A stretch of DNA of 64,000 nt from positions 62,001 to 126,000 of the forward strand of contig CALWXC010000005.1 in the NCBI GenBank assembly GCA_944385415.1, given 5' to 3'. Made by a program: the position numbers and the translations under genes. Source of the stretch: an uncultured Oscillospiraceae bacterium. Its GTDB lineage: Bacteria > Bacillota > Clostridia > Oscillospirales > Oscillospiraceae. Under the pieces are notes generated by a model, which was not told the DNA's origin, did not search any database, and saw only the letters and a program-made list of their open reading frames with translations. Positions within the stretch are counted from its first letter, which is position 1; each line of letters starts with the position of its first letter. Positions 7,761-15,279 of the stretch are shown one piece after another.

Positions 7761-8091
7761 TATGGCGATAACAGGAAAAAGATAAAAGTTTTACTCGATT
7801 TTTTTCAAAAAATCGTGGGGTCCAGGGGCAAAGCCCCGGTCGCCCGTCGCAACGGGCGAAACACCCCGTCGTCCCCAAGCGCCATCCGCAGATGGCGCAA
7901 TCCCCGGCCAACGGCCATGCCCCCCGCCGCCGCCCCCTACGGGGGTGGACGGCGGGGGGCATTTATTGACAATGGTGCGGCATGGCACATTCCGTCCGGG
8001 GCCGTCAAGGATGCCGGCCCCTACACGAATGGGAATAGATGGCTCTTGCCAGCGGCGGGACACATAGGTCCCGCCCTACAAATAAAATTCA
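7761..8091 (+). repeat. dispersed hairpin repeat, copy 2
   Basis: This occupies the 423-base gap after hom. In order: AT-rich head with the GATTTTTT/AAAAAATC stem (7797-7814), GGGGC/GCCCC stem, CGCCCGT/ACGGGCG stem, invariant GCGCCATCCGCAGATGGCGC (7879-7898), a GGCC/GGCC stem, a CCGCCGCCCC stem, and the right part with paired GGGGCCG/CGGCCCC and GGCGGGAC/GTCCCGCC. It is in the same orientation as hom and very similar to copy 4. No gene is seen in the gap. Confidence 0.8.
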
Positions 8092-8105
8092 AGCCCTACA
8101 CGCAC

Positions 8106-8140
8106 AAAACGGGAGTACCGCTGCTGCGGTACTCCCGTTT
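8106..8140 (-). terminator. Rho-independent terminator of fba
   Basis: AAACGGGAGTACCGC and its complement (8107-8139) form a long stem with a short loop; the minus-strand 3' side ends in a T run. It lies 16 bases past the fba stop. Confidence 0.8.
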
Positions 8141-8155
8141 GATACAAAGGATAAA

Positions 8156-9124
8156 TCAGGCCTTGCCGGCGCAGCCCAGGACGTTCACCAGCTTATGGCG
8201 AACCAGTTCCTTGATGTTGGCGCGGGCGGGCTTCAGGTACTCGCGGGGATCGAACTTGTCGGGATGCTCATTGAAGAAGGCACGGATGGTGCCGGTCATG
8301 GCCAGACGCAGATCGGAGTCAATGTTGATCTTGCAGACGGACAGCTGAGCGGCGTGACGCAGCTCCTCCTCGGGGATACCAACAGCGTCGGGCATCTTGC
8401 CGCCGTTCTCGTTGATCATCTTCACATAGTTCTGGGGAACGGAAGAGGAACCGTGCAGCACGATGGGGAAGCCGGGCAGACGCTTGGAGACTTCCTCCAG
8501 CACGTCGAAACGCAGGGGAGGGGGAACCAGGATGCCCTGCTCGTTGCGGGTGCACTGAGCGGCGGTGAACTTGTAAGCGCCGTGGCTGGTGCCGATGGCA
8601 ATGGCCAGGGAGTCGCAGCCGGTCTTGGTGACGAACTCTTCGACTTCCTCGGGACGGGTGTAGGAAGCGGCATGGGCCTCAACCTTCACATCGTCCTCGA
8701 TGCCGGCCAAGGTGCCCAGCTCGGCCTCGACCACAACGCCGTGATCGTGAGCGTACTCAACGACCTTCTTGGTGACGGCGATGTTGTCCTCGAAGGACAT
8801 GGAGGAGGCGTCGATCATGACGGAGGTGAAACCGCCGTCGATGCAGCTCTTGCAGGTCTCGAAGTCGGGGCCGTGGTCCAGGTGCAGAGCGATGGGAATT
8901 TCGGGGCATTCAGCAACAGCGGCCTCCACCAGCTTCACCAGATAGGTGTGGTTGGCGTAGGCGCGGGCGCCTTTGGAAACCTGCAGGATGACGGGGGATT
9001 TCTCCTCGCGGCAGGCTTCGGTGATGCCCTGGACGATCTCCATGTTATTGACGTTGAAAGCGCCGATGGCGTAGCCGCCCTCGTAGGCCTTCTTAAACAT
9101 CTCGGTGGTTGTAACAAGAGGCAT
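8156..9124 (-). CDS. fba: class II fructose-1,6-bisphosphate aldolase
   Basis: A 322-aa zinc-dependent aldolase that cleaves fructose-1,6-bisphosphate to dihydroxyacetone phosphate and glyceraldehyde-3-phosphate. It begins MPLVTTTEMFKKAYEGGYA. Zinc/substrate motifs are HLDHGPDFE (about 82-90), AHAASYT and VLHGSSSVP. ATG 9124 is 8 bases after AAGGAG; the upstream GTG would overlap that site. It is transcribed divergently from a phosphofructokinase, with back-to-back promoters, so the pair supplies consecutive glycolytic steps. Confidence 0.95.
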   Translation of the reverse strand: MPLVTTTEMFKKAYEGGYAIGAFNVNNMEIVQGITEACREEKSPVILQVSKGARAYANHTYLVKLVEAAVAECPEIPIALHLDHGPDFETCKSCIDGGFTSVMIDASSMSFEDNIAVTKKVVEYAHDHGVVVEAELGTLAGIEDDVKVEAHAASYTRPEEVEEFVTKTGCDSLAIAIGTSHGAYKFTAAQCTRNEQGILVPPPLRFDVLEEVSKRLPGFPIVLHGSSSVPQNYVKMINENGGKMPDAVGIPEEELRHAAQLSVCKINIDSDLRLAMTGTIRAFFNEHPDKFDPREYLKPARANIKELVRHKLVNVLGCAGKA

Positions 9125-9155
9125 TGGTAACACTCCTTACTAGTAATCTTCGTTT

Positions 9156-9184
9156 ATTTTACCAAAATCCGAGGAAAAGTGCAA
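9156..9184 (-). promoter_or_regulatory. sigma-A promoter of fba
   Basis: On the minus strand, TTGCAC (plus 9179-9184), a 17-base spacer and TAAAAT (plus 9156-9161). Confidence 0.7.
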
Positions 9185-9192
9185 TAGATGAA

Positions 9193-9221
9193 TTTACAAT
9201 TCTCAGACGATGTGCTATAGT
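9193..9221 (+). promoter_or_regulatory. sigma-A promoter of the PPi-type phosphofructokinase
   Basis: TTTACA (9193-9198), a 17-base spacer and TATAGT (9216-9221), back to back with the fba promoter. Confidence 0.7.
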
Positions 9222-9286
9222 ATATCTGTCAAGTTTTGTGTAATTTTCACAGCCAACTGTGAAAGAGTTTAGGAGGTAACATTATT

Positions 9287-10525
9287 ATGTCTACTGTACT
9301 CAAGGGCGCATGCGTCATCGGCCAGTCCGGCGGCCCCTCCTCGGTCATCAACGCCAGTGCATACGGCGTCATCAAGACCGCTCTGGAGAATGAGAACATC
9401 ACCACCGTCTACGGCGCTTACCACGGCATCAAGGGCGTGCTCAACGACGAGCTGATGATCATGGACCAGGAGGACCCGGCAGAACTGGAGCGCCTGCTGT
9501 ACACCCCCTCTTCCGCTCTGGGTTCCTGCCGCTACAAGATCGCTGATCCCGATGAGGATGAGACCGATTACAAGCGCATTCTGGAGATCTTTAAGAAGTA
9601 CAACGTCCGTTACTTCTTCTACAACGGCGGCAACGATTCCATGGACACCTGCGAGAAGGTTTCCCGCTACATGGCCAAGGTTGGTTATGAGTGCCGCGTG
9701 ATGGGCGTGCCCAAGACCATCGACAACGACCTGTTCGGCACCGACCACTGCCCCGGCTTCTCCTCCGCCGCCAAGTATATCGCCACTTCCTTCATGGAGG
9801 TCAGCCGCGACGCTCACGTCTATGACACCGGCATGGTCACCATCATCGAGTGCATGGGCCGTCACGCCGGCTGGCTGACTGCCGCTGCCGCTCTGGCCGG
9901 CATCAAGGGCGATGGTCCCGACTTCATCTACCTGCCCGAAGTGGACTTCGACATGGACAAGTTTGTGGCCGACGTCTCCGCCCGCTATGAGAAGAACAAG
10001 AACTGCATTGTGGCTGTCTCCGAGGGCATCCACTACGCCGACGGCACCTTCGTTGCCGAGGCCAAGACCTCCGGTACCGACGGCTTCGGCCATGCCCAGC
10101 TGGGCGGCCTGGCTGCTCTGCTGGCCAACGTCATCAAGGAGAAGACCGGCGCCAAGGTCCGCGGCATCGAGCTGAGCCTGCTGCAGCGCTGCGCCGCCCA
10201 CTGCGCTTCCGGCAACGATATCCAGGAGTCCTTCAACTCCGGTAAGACCGCTGTTGAGGCCGCTGTGGCCGGTGAGACCGGTAAGATGGTGGGCTTCGAG
10301 TGCGACCGCACCAACGGTTACACCTGCAAGACCAAGCTGTTCGATCTGGACAAGGTGGCCAACTTCGAGAAGAAGTTCCCCAAGGAGTGGATCAACGCCG
10401 AGGGCAACTATGTGACCAACGACTTCATCGACTACTGCCTGCCTCTGATCCAGGGCGAGACCCCCATGGTCAAGGAGGACGGTCTGCCCCGCTTCTGCAA
10501 CCTGAAGAAGGTTTTTGCCAAGTAA
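9287..10525 (+). CDS. pfp: 6-phosphofructokinase, probably PPi-dependent
   Basis: A 412-aa PFK-family enzyme phosphorylating fructose-6-phosphate. Donor-site residues read GGNDS (114-118) and PKTIDND (142-148). An Asp at the fourth position of the first motif and Lys in the second are the established marks of pyrophosphate-dependent enzymes, whereas the bacterial ATP type has GGDGS and PGTIDND. MGRHAGW is also present. A near-ideal AGGAGG precedes ATG 9287. It is divergent from fba. Its codon use is strongly biased to C/G-ending codons, like the other glycolytic and ribosomal genes here, suggesting high expression. A second, ATP-like phosphofructokinase lies at 57.3 kb. Confidence 0.88.
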   Translation: MSTVLKGACVIGQSGGPSSVINASAYGVIKTALENENITTVYGAYHGIKGVLNDELMIMDQEDPAELERLLYTPSSALGSCRYKIADPDEDETDYKRILEIFKKYNVRYFFYNGGNDSMDTCEKVSRYMAKVGYECRVMGVPKTIDNDLFGTDHCPGFSSAAKYIATSFMEVSRDAHVYDTGMVTIIECMGRHAGWLTAAAALAGIKGDGPDFIYLPEVDFDMDKFVADVSARYEKNKNCIVAVSEGIHYADGTFVAEAKTSGTDGFGHAQLGGLAALLANVIKEKTGAKVRGIELSLLQRCAAHCASGNDIQESFNSGKTAVEAAVAGETGKMVGFECDRTNGYTCKTKLFDLDKVANFEKKFPKEWINAEGNYVTNDFIDYCLPLIQGETPMVKEDGLPRFCNLKKVFAK

Positions 10526-10545
10526 TTTTTTCAGACATCGCAAAA

Positions 10546-10580
10546 CCGCCGCCGGAACTTCCGGCGGCGGTCTTCGTTTA
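10546..10580 (+). terminator. terminator after the PPi-type phosphofructokinase
   Basis: CCGCCGCCGGAA and its complement TTCCGGCGGCGG (10546-10570) form a stem followed by TCTTCGTTT. It is shared with the convergent DUF624 gene, whose stop lies just beyond. Confidence 0.8.
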
Positions 10581-11207
10581 TGCTTCTGGAGTATCTTCTG
10601 GCGGCATATGGCGCCGGAAGGCCCGTTCCACGGGTACGGTCCAAACCAGGGCCGTCAGGCAGGGGAGAAACAGCATGGGGAACAGGAGCCATGCTGTCAC
10701 CAGCGCGGAAAAAAGGGTCACAACCACCAGAATCACCGTGCTCAGCAGATGGGCAAAGGTGAACTGGAGGGCCGTCTTCACCAGAGCCAGGGGCGTAAAG
10801 GTGAACCGGGACAGCAAAGGCCACATCCACAGAAACATCCCCGTTGGGATGATCAGGGCTACGGCGTAGACAGCCAGCATCACCGGCGCACCGGATATGC
10901 CGGCCACCTGCCCCCGCCACAGGAGGGCAAGGCCCCGGTACAGCAGAACCAGCAGGAAGCCAAAAACCACCGTCAAAAGACTGGAGGGAGGCAGCTCCCG
11001 CCGGAAGGTCCGGAGAAATCGCCGCCAGGGCCCGGAGTCGCCGCCCCGCAGACAGTGGGAAACGGCGTCATAGAGGGCCGTGGTGGACGCTCCCAAAGTG
11101 AACAGGGGCAGGGAAACGGTAAACCACATGGCGCTGAGGACCAATACATCGGCCAGCGTCCCCAGGCCCCGCCACAGGGGCCGCTCCTGGTCAAAAAGGG
11201 AGGCCAT
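10578..11207 (-). CDS. DUF624/YesL-family membrane protein
   Basis: A 209-aa integral membrane protein with about five hydrophobic helices. The YesL-family start reads LADVLVLSAMWFTVSLPLFTLG, and ALYDAVSHCLRGGDSG follows. The function is unknown; these proteins recur beside carbohydrate ABC importers of Firmicutes. Here it follows the ROK kinase by 3 bases in the same direction, so it is the second gene of a two-gene operon divergent from the sialic-acid genes. That context supports a link to sugar uptake, but no biochemical role can be stated. Confidence 0.8.
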   Translation of the reverse strand: MASLFDQERPLWRGLGTLADVLVLSAMWFTVSLPLFTLGASTTALYDAVSHCLRGGDSGPWRRFLRTFRRELPPSSLLTVVFGFLLVLLYRGLALLWRGQVAGISGAPVMLAVYAVALIIPTGMFLWMWPLLSRFTFTPLALVKTALQFTFAHLLSTVILVVVTLFSALVTAWLLFPMLFLPCLTALVWTVPVERAFRRHMPPEDTPEA

Positions 11208-11210
11208 GGC

Positions 11211-12584
11211 TTACAGCTCCGGCAGGGAAGCGGCGGCGGCGGACTGACCCACCCGGCGGAACTTTTCGTCGGGCAGCGTCAGGCGCACGGCCTCATTGAC
11301 TTCGGGGTATTCGTCGGCCAGGACGCTCTTACAGGTGGACAGAAGCAGGTCACCGCCCTTACCGGACATGACGCGGCCCAGCAGCAGCACGTACTTATAG
11401 CCGTACAGTTCATAATAATAGGAAAGGGCATGGGCCAGATACACGCCGATGGACTCATAAACGGCGGCGGCGCGCTTGTCGCCCTCCTCCATAAGACCCT
11501 GGACCACTTTCAGCTTCTCAGCGGGGGACAGGCTCTCGTCCAGCTCAATACCGGCGGCAGGGGCCAACTTGATGATGCCGTCCTGGGAGAAGTATTTGAC
11601 GCCGCAGCCGATATCGCCGGACCACTCATCCTCCATGGCGTTGGGGTTGGCGTCCACGGGCACGAAGGCCAGTTCGTTGAGCCAGCCGGTGATGTTGCCG
11701 TGGCTATCCACGTAGCCCACGGCCTCGCTGGTGCCCATGGCGATGCCCAGAACGTTGTTGTCCTCCAGGCTCATGGCGCCGGCCAGAGCCGTCACGTCGC
11801 CGTCGTTGGCCACGGCGATGGGCACGTCACCGAATTCCTTGGCGGCTCGCAGATAGATATCCTTCACCTTGGCGTCGAAGAGGTCCTGGGGTACTTTCAG
11901 GAACAGGGAGGCCACCATGGTGCGGTTGTCAATGTACACACCGGCGGAGGAAACGCCGATGGCGTCCACGCGGGGCATATGGGCAGCGGCGGCCTTCATG
12001 GCATCCACAATGCCCTGGTAATGATAGTCGGGGTCCGCGGTGGTCTTGGGGAACCAGACCACTTCCTCAGAGTAGACGCTCTCGCCGTCGATGACGGCGG
12101 ACACCTTGCGGTCGGAGCCGCCGGCGTCAAAGCCAATGCGGCAGCCGTTCAGATGGCGACCGATGGCCTGGGGATTGCTCTTCTCCTCCGGCAGCTTCTC
12201 ACAGGAAACCACTTCAAAGGGACGCTCATAGACCCGGGCCATAAAGTCGGCGTCAAAGGCACGGGAACCCTCAGCGGTATAGGCTGCTTTCAGCGTCTCA
12301 TAAACGGTCTCGTCGCCGCGGACGTACACCCGGAAGCCGCCCTTCATCCAGAGCAGCGTCTTGACCAGCCGGTCCACATAGTAGCGGTCGGCCTCGGCCA
12401 TGTCGGGAGTGCCGTGGATAAACGTCTCACAGACGGCCACCTGACCATTGGAACGCTCCACCGCCAGACCCAGGGGCTTGCGAGCCGTTTTCAAAAAGGC
12501 CCGGTTGAACAGCCCCAGGGGCGCATAGTTGGGGTCCAGCGCCGGAATGTGGCGCGGGGCGACTTCAATACCATAGCAATTCAT
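11211..12584 (-). CDS. ROK-like sugar kinase, predicted N-acetylhexosamine kinase
   Basis: A 457-aa protein with a ROK/actin-type ATPase core starting near residue 150: phosphate-1 motif DAGGSDRK (153-160), then VANDGDVTALAG and GIAMGTSEAVG. Two oddities are visible. The first about 145 residues form an extension not seen in ordinary 300-aa ROK kinases, and the zinc motif CxCGxxGC of that family is missing. ATG 12584 follows GGAGG (plus 12594-12598). Context (AGE epimerase, NanA, NagA, NagB, ABC importer) points to phosphorylating GlcNAc or ManNAc. GlcNAc is preferred because no ManNAc-6-P epimerase is present. The substrate is inference. Confidence 0.7.
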   Translation of the reverse strand: MNCYGIEVAPRHIPALDPNYAPLGLFNRAFLKTARKPLGLAVERSNGQVAVCETFIHGTPDMAEADRYYVDRLVKTLLWMKGGFRVYVRGDETVYETLKAAYTAEGSRAFDADFMARVYERPFEVVSCEKLPEEKSNPQAIGRHLNGCRIGFDAGGSDRKVSAVIDGESVYSEEVVWFPKTTADPDYHYQGIVDAMKAAAAHMPRVDAIGVSSAGVYIDNRTMVASLFLKVPQDLFDAKVKDIYLRAAKEFGDVPIAVANDGDVTALAGAMSLEDNNVLGIAMGTSEAVGYVDSHGNITGWLNELAFVPVDANPNAMEDEWSGDIGCGVKYFSQDGIIKLAPAAGIELDESLSPAEKLKVVQGLMEEGDKRAAAVYESIGVYLAHALSYYYELYGYKYVLLLGRVMSGKGGDLLLSTCKSVLADEYPEVNEAVRLTLPDEKFRRVGQSAAAASLPEL

Positions 12585-12702
12585 AGTGTAAAACCTCCAT
12601 ATGATGGAAAAAGCCCTAGGCTGTCGGAATACCCGCAAATTCTGCCGGGACAAATCGGCAGGGTATATGTGCGGGGGACAAAAAGCCCTTGGTTTTTACG
12701 GT

Positions 12703-12731
12703 AGTATACCATGTTCTTTCCAGTTTGTCAC
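12703..12731 (-). promoter_or_regulatory. promoter of the ROK kinase / DUF624 operon
   Basis: On the minus strand, GTGACA (plus 12726-12731), a 17-base spacer and TATACT (plus 12703-12708). A palindromic operator candidate lies 10 bases upstream of its -35 box. Confidence 0.65.
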
Positions 12732-12740
12732 TATAAAACA

Positions 12741-12754
12741 GAATATAATTTTCA
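12741..12754. promoter_or_regulatory. operator candidate for the RpiR regulator, site 1
   Basis: GAATATAATTTTCA, differing at one position from the perfect palindrome at 15155-15169. It lies between the divergent promoters of the ROK kinase and the epimerase, where one regulator could control both. Assignment to the RpiR protein at 14.2 kb is inference. Confidence 0.5.
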
Positions 12755-12768
12755 AAAAATAATATTTG

Positions 12769-12797
12769 TTGAAAAAATCTTTCGACGGTGGTAAAAT
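12769..12797 (+). promoter_or_regulatory. sigma-A promoter of the AGE epimerase operon
   Basis: TTGAAA (12769-12774), a 17-base spacer and TAAAAT (12792-12797), about 68 bases before the epimerase start. Confidence 0.65.
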
Positions 12798-12865
12798 GGA
12801 TGCACCAATACGACGGCCATGGGGGCCGCCTGGAGTTTTACGGAATGAAAAGGAGCTATATACCC

Positions 12866-14077
12866 ATGAATACCAAGGAATTGTTGACGGAGCATCGCGT
12901 ATGGGTCCGGGATCAGCTGGACAAGAGCGTGAATTTCTGGCTCAAGCACGGCATGGACCCCGTCAATGGCGGCGTCTACACCTGTCTGGACCGGGAGGGC
13001 AAGGTCTATTCCACCGACAAGAGCGTGTGGATGCAGGGCCGCTGTGCCTGGACCTTTGCAGCCCTCTGCGCCACCTACGGCGTCAAGGAGGAATGGCTGG
13101 CCGCCAGTAAGAGCTGCCTGGACTTCCTGGAGAAGTTCTGCATCAACCGTGCTGCCGGCAACCGCATGTATTTCACCGTCACCGGTGACGGCAAGCCCCT
13201 GCGTCAGCGCCGGTACTGCTTCTCCGAGGGCTTTTACGCCATTGCCAACGCCGAATATTACGGCGTCACCGGCGATAAGGTCTGCCTGGAGCGGGCAAGA
13301 GCAGCATATGATCTGATCTGGAAGCTGAACCAGGGCCTCATCCAGGACCCCACGGGCCTGGGTCCCAAGACCATTCCCGAGACCCGCAGCGGCCGCGGTC
13401 TGGCCAACCCCATGATCTATCTGAACACCACCTCCGTTCTGCGCCGCGTGGACCCGGAGCAGGAGGCCCTTTATAATGAAAGAGCTGCCAAGTGCGTGGA
13501 GGAGATTTTCCAGTATCACTTCAAGCCGGAACTGGGTTGCACCCTGGAGAACGTGGGTCCCAACGGCGAATTCCGCGGCGAAGTCACCGAGGGCCGCGTG
13601 GTCAACCCCGGCCACGACATCGAATGCTCCTGGTTCCTGATGGAGGACGCCAACCGCACCGGCAACCAGAAACAGTTTGACACGGCCCGGAAGATTTTTG
13701 ATTTGGCCATCAACGCCGGCTGGGACAAGGAGTACGGCGGCCTGCTGTACTTTATCGACTGCCTGGGCAATCCCCCGGAGTCCTACGAGCATGACATGAA
13801 GCTGTGGTGGCCCCACAATGAGATCCTGATTGCTTCCATGATGCTCTACCGCGACACCGGCTGCGAGGAGTATCTGGAGTGGTTCAACAAGACGCTGGAC
13901 TACTGCAAGACGTACTTTGCCGACGACGAATTCGGCGAGTGGTACGGCTATCTGCGCCGCGACGGCAAACCCACCATGCCTGCCGCCAAGGGCTCCACGT
14001 TTAAAGGCCCGTTCCATCTGCCCAGAATGCTGATGATGGTGGACACCATGATCGGCCAGATTCTGGACCGGGCATAA
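12866..14077 (+). CDS. N-acylglucosamine 2-epimerase (AGE/renin-binding family)
   Basis: A 403-aa (alpha/alpha)6-barrel enzyme that interconverts ManNAc and GlcNAc. Family motifs are GGVYTCLDREGKV near residue 35, RYCFSEGFYAIA, NPGHDIECSW with the catalytic His (about residue 250), KLWWPHNE, and KGPFHLPR near the C-terminus. ATG 12866 follows AAAGGAG (12849-12854); the longer reading from 12788 starts inside the promoter. In a sialic-acid cluster this enzyme allows the unphosphorylated route NanA, AGE, kinase, as in Bacteroides, instead of NanK then NanE. The next gene is the RpiR regulator 77 bases downstream. Confidence 0.9.
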   Translation: MNTKELLTEHRVWVRDQLDKSVNFWLKHGMDPVNGGVYTCLDREGKVYSTDKSVWMQGRCAWTFAALCATYGVKEEWLAASKSCLDFLEKFCINRAAGNRMYFTVTGDGKPLRQRRYCFSEGFYAIANAEYYGVTGDKVCLERARAAYDLIWKLNQGLIQDPTGLGPKTIPETRSGRGLANPMIYLNTTSVLRRVDPEQEALYNERAAKCVEEIFQYHFKPELGCTLENVGPNGEFRGEVTEGRVVNPGHDIECSWFLMEDANRTGNQKQFDTARKIFDLAINAGWDKEYGGLLYFIDCLGNPPESYEHDMKLWWPHNEILIASMMLYRDTGCEEYLEWFNKTLDYCKTYFADDEFGEWYGYLRRDGKPTMPAAKGSTFKGPFHLPRMLMMVDTMIGQILDRA

Positions 14078-14154
14078 GACCGGCTGCGGGCGGCCCTGAC
14101 CGGGGCCGCCCAGCCCATCCATACGGTATTTTCAAAAACGAAAGGGGAGAGACG

Positions 14155-15012
14155 ATGCCGGATACTGGAAACGTATTTGACAAGATCAGCAGCGAATATT
14201 ACCAACTGACCACAGCCGAGCGGAAGGTGGCCGACTACGTCATTGCCCATCAGCGGGATACCCAGTTTATGTCGATCTCCGATCTGGCCGAAGCCTGCGG
14301 CGTGGCCGAAGCCACGGTGTCCCGCTTCTGCCGCCGCCTGCAATACAAGGGCTACAACGCTTTCAAACTGGCGGTTGCCAACTCCACGGCCCGCCACGCC
14401 GGACACCCCGTGGTGGTGGGGCAGTCTGAGGACCTGGACACCATTCCGGAGGTCTGCCGCAGGCTCTACGCGGCCGACGCTGACGCCCTGGCCCAGACCA
14501 TGGCGCTGGTGCGGCCGGAGGCCATGGCCAAGGCCGGAAAAATCCTGTCGGAGGCCACCCGCGTGCTGTGCATGGGGCAGGGAGGATCCATGATTATGGC
14601 CATGGAGGCGGCCCATCTGTTTTCCACGGCCTTTCCCGGTTATATGCCGGTCTATGACTCCCATTTGCAGATCATTTCCGCCGCCACCCTGACCGCCGCA
14701 GACGCGGTGCTGTTCTTCTCCTATTCCGGCTCCACCCAGGAGATTCTGGAGCTGCTGAAGGTGGCAAAGGAGCAGGGGGCCAAAATCATTCTGGTGACCC
14801 GCTTCCCCAAATCCCCGGCGGCGGCCTGCGCCGATGTGATTCTCCAATGCGGCGCCAATGAGGCGCCCTTGCAGCTGGGGTCCGTCCCGGCCCGGATGGC
14901 ACAGCTGTTTCTCATTGATGTGCTGTTTGCTGAGGTGTGCCGTATCAGCGGCCCCAGAGCCCGGACCAACCGGGAACGGGTGGCGGCGGCCCTGGCGGAG
15001 CGCCACATCTGA
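14155..15012 (+). CDS. RpiR-family transcriptional regulator
   Basis: A 285-aa regulator. The N-terminal HTH_6 domain (about 15-75) contains the recognition region ISDLAEACGVAEATVSRFCRRL. A SIS phosphosugar-binding domain (about 125-255) follows, with GQGGSMIMAMEAAHLF and FFSYSGSTQE. RpiR proteins of sialic-acid loci (NanR type) respond to amino-sugar phosphates or ManNAc derivatives. It lies between the epimerase and the importer genes. Three near-identical 15-bp palindromes flank the two promoter regions around it, the likely targets. Start ATG 14155 follows a GGGGAGAG site. Confidence 0.88.
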   Translation: MPDTGNVFDKISSEYYQLTTAERKVADYVIAHQRDTQFMSISDLAEACGVAEATVSRFCRRLQYKGYNAFKLAVANSTARHAGHPVVVGQSEDLDTIPEVCRRLYAADADALAQTMALVRPEAMAKAGKILSEATRVLCMGQGGSMIMAMEAAHLFSTAFPGYMPVYDSHLQIISAATLTAADAVLFFSYSGSTQEILELLKVAKEQGAKIILVTRFPKSPAAACADVILQCGANEAPLQLGSVPARMAQLFLIDVLFAEVCRISGPRARTNRERVAAALAERHI

Positions 15013-15101
15013 GCGGCGGAAAAAGAAAATGGAGAAACCGATTTCAGCAGCCGGTATCCCGTGAATTTTGTGGGATTCCGTGGGAAAATATTGCCTTTTG
15101 T

Positions 15102-15116
15102 TGAAAATTACTTTCA
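15102..15116. promoter_or_regulatory. operator candidate for the RpiR regulator, site 2
   Basis: TGAAAATTACTTTCA, an imperfect 15-bp palindrome 53 bases (start to start) upstream of site 3, about five DNA turns, so dimers bound to both could lie on the same face. Confidence 0.5.
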
Positions 15117-15154
15117 TACAGCAACAGAAAAAAATATCTAATTTTCAAAAGTGC

Positions 15155-15169
15155 TGAAAATAATTTTCA
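15155..15169. promoter_or_regulatory. operator candidate for the RpiR regulator, site 3
   Basis: TGAAAATAATTTTCA, a perfect 15-bp palindrome about the central base, ending 8 bases before the importer promoter's -35 box. It is the best match of three sites in this locus and of the AT-rich type bound by RpiR proteins. Confidence 0.6.
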
Positions 15170-15177
15170 AAAATCTA

Positions 15178-15206
15178 TTGACATTGTCACTAATCAAAGC
15201 TATCAT
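15178..15206 (+). promoter_or_regulatory. sigma-A promoter of the sialic-acid importer operon
   Basis: TTGACA (15178-15183), a 17-base spacer and TATCAT (15201-15206), about 75 bases before the binding-protein gene. Confidence 0.8.
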
Positions 15207-15279
15207 ACAGATATTCCATCTAGGTGAAACGTTACAAACTGTGTAAACACCTGGTAAATTTTTTGAGGAGGCAAATTCC

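Noticed and set aside
7791..8063. Two 90-aa antisense ORFs of equal length in repeat copies 2 and 4 (also 48477-48749)
   Set aside because: The start and end parts look alike, but a one-base indel in the hairpin and a compensating one later put the middle in different frames, so the proteins differ there. The similarity follows from the DNA repeat; no ribosome binding sites were seen.
10515..12704. 729-aa plus-strand ORF opposite the DUF624 and ROK genes
   Set aside because: Same GC-bias artefact; it starts in a terminator and has a low-complexity composition.
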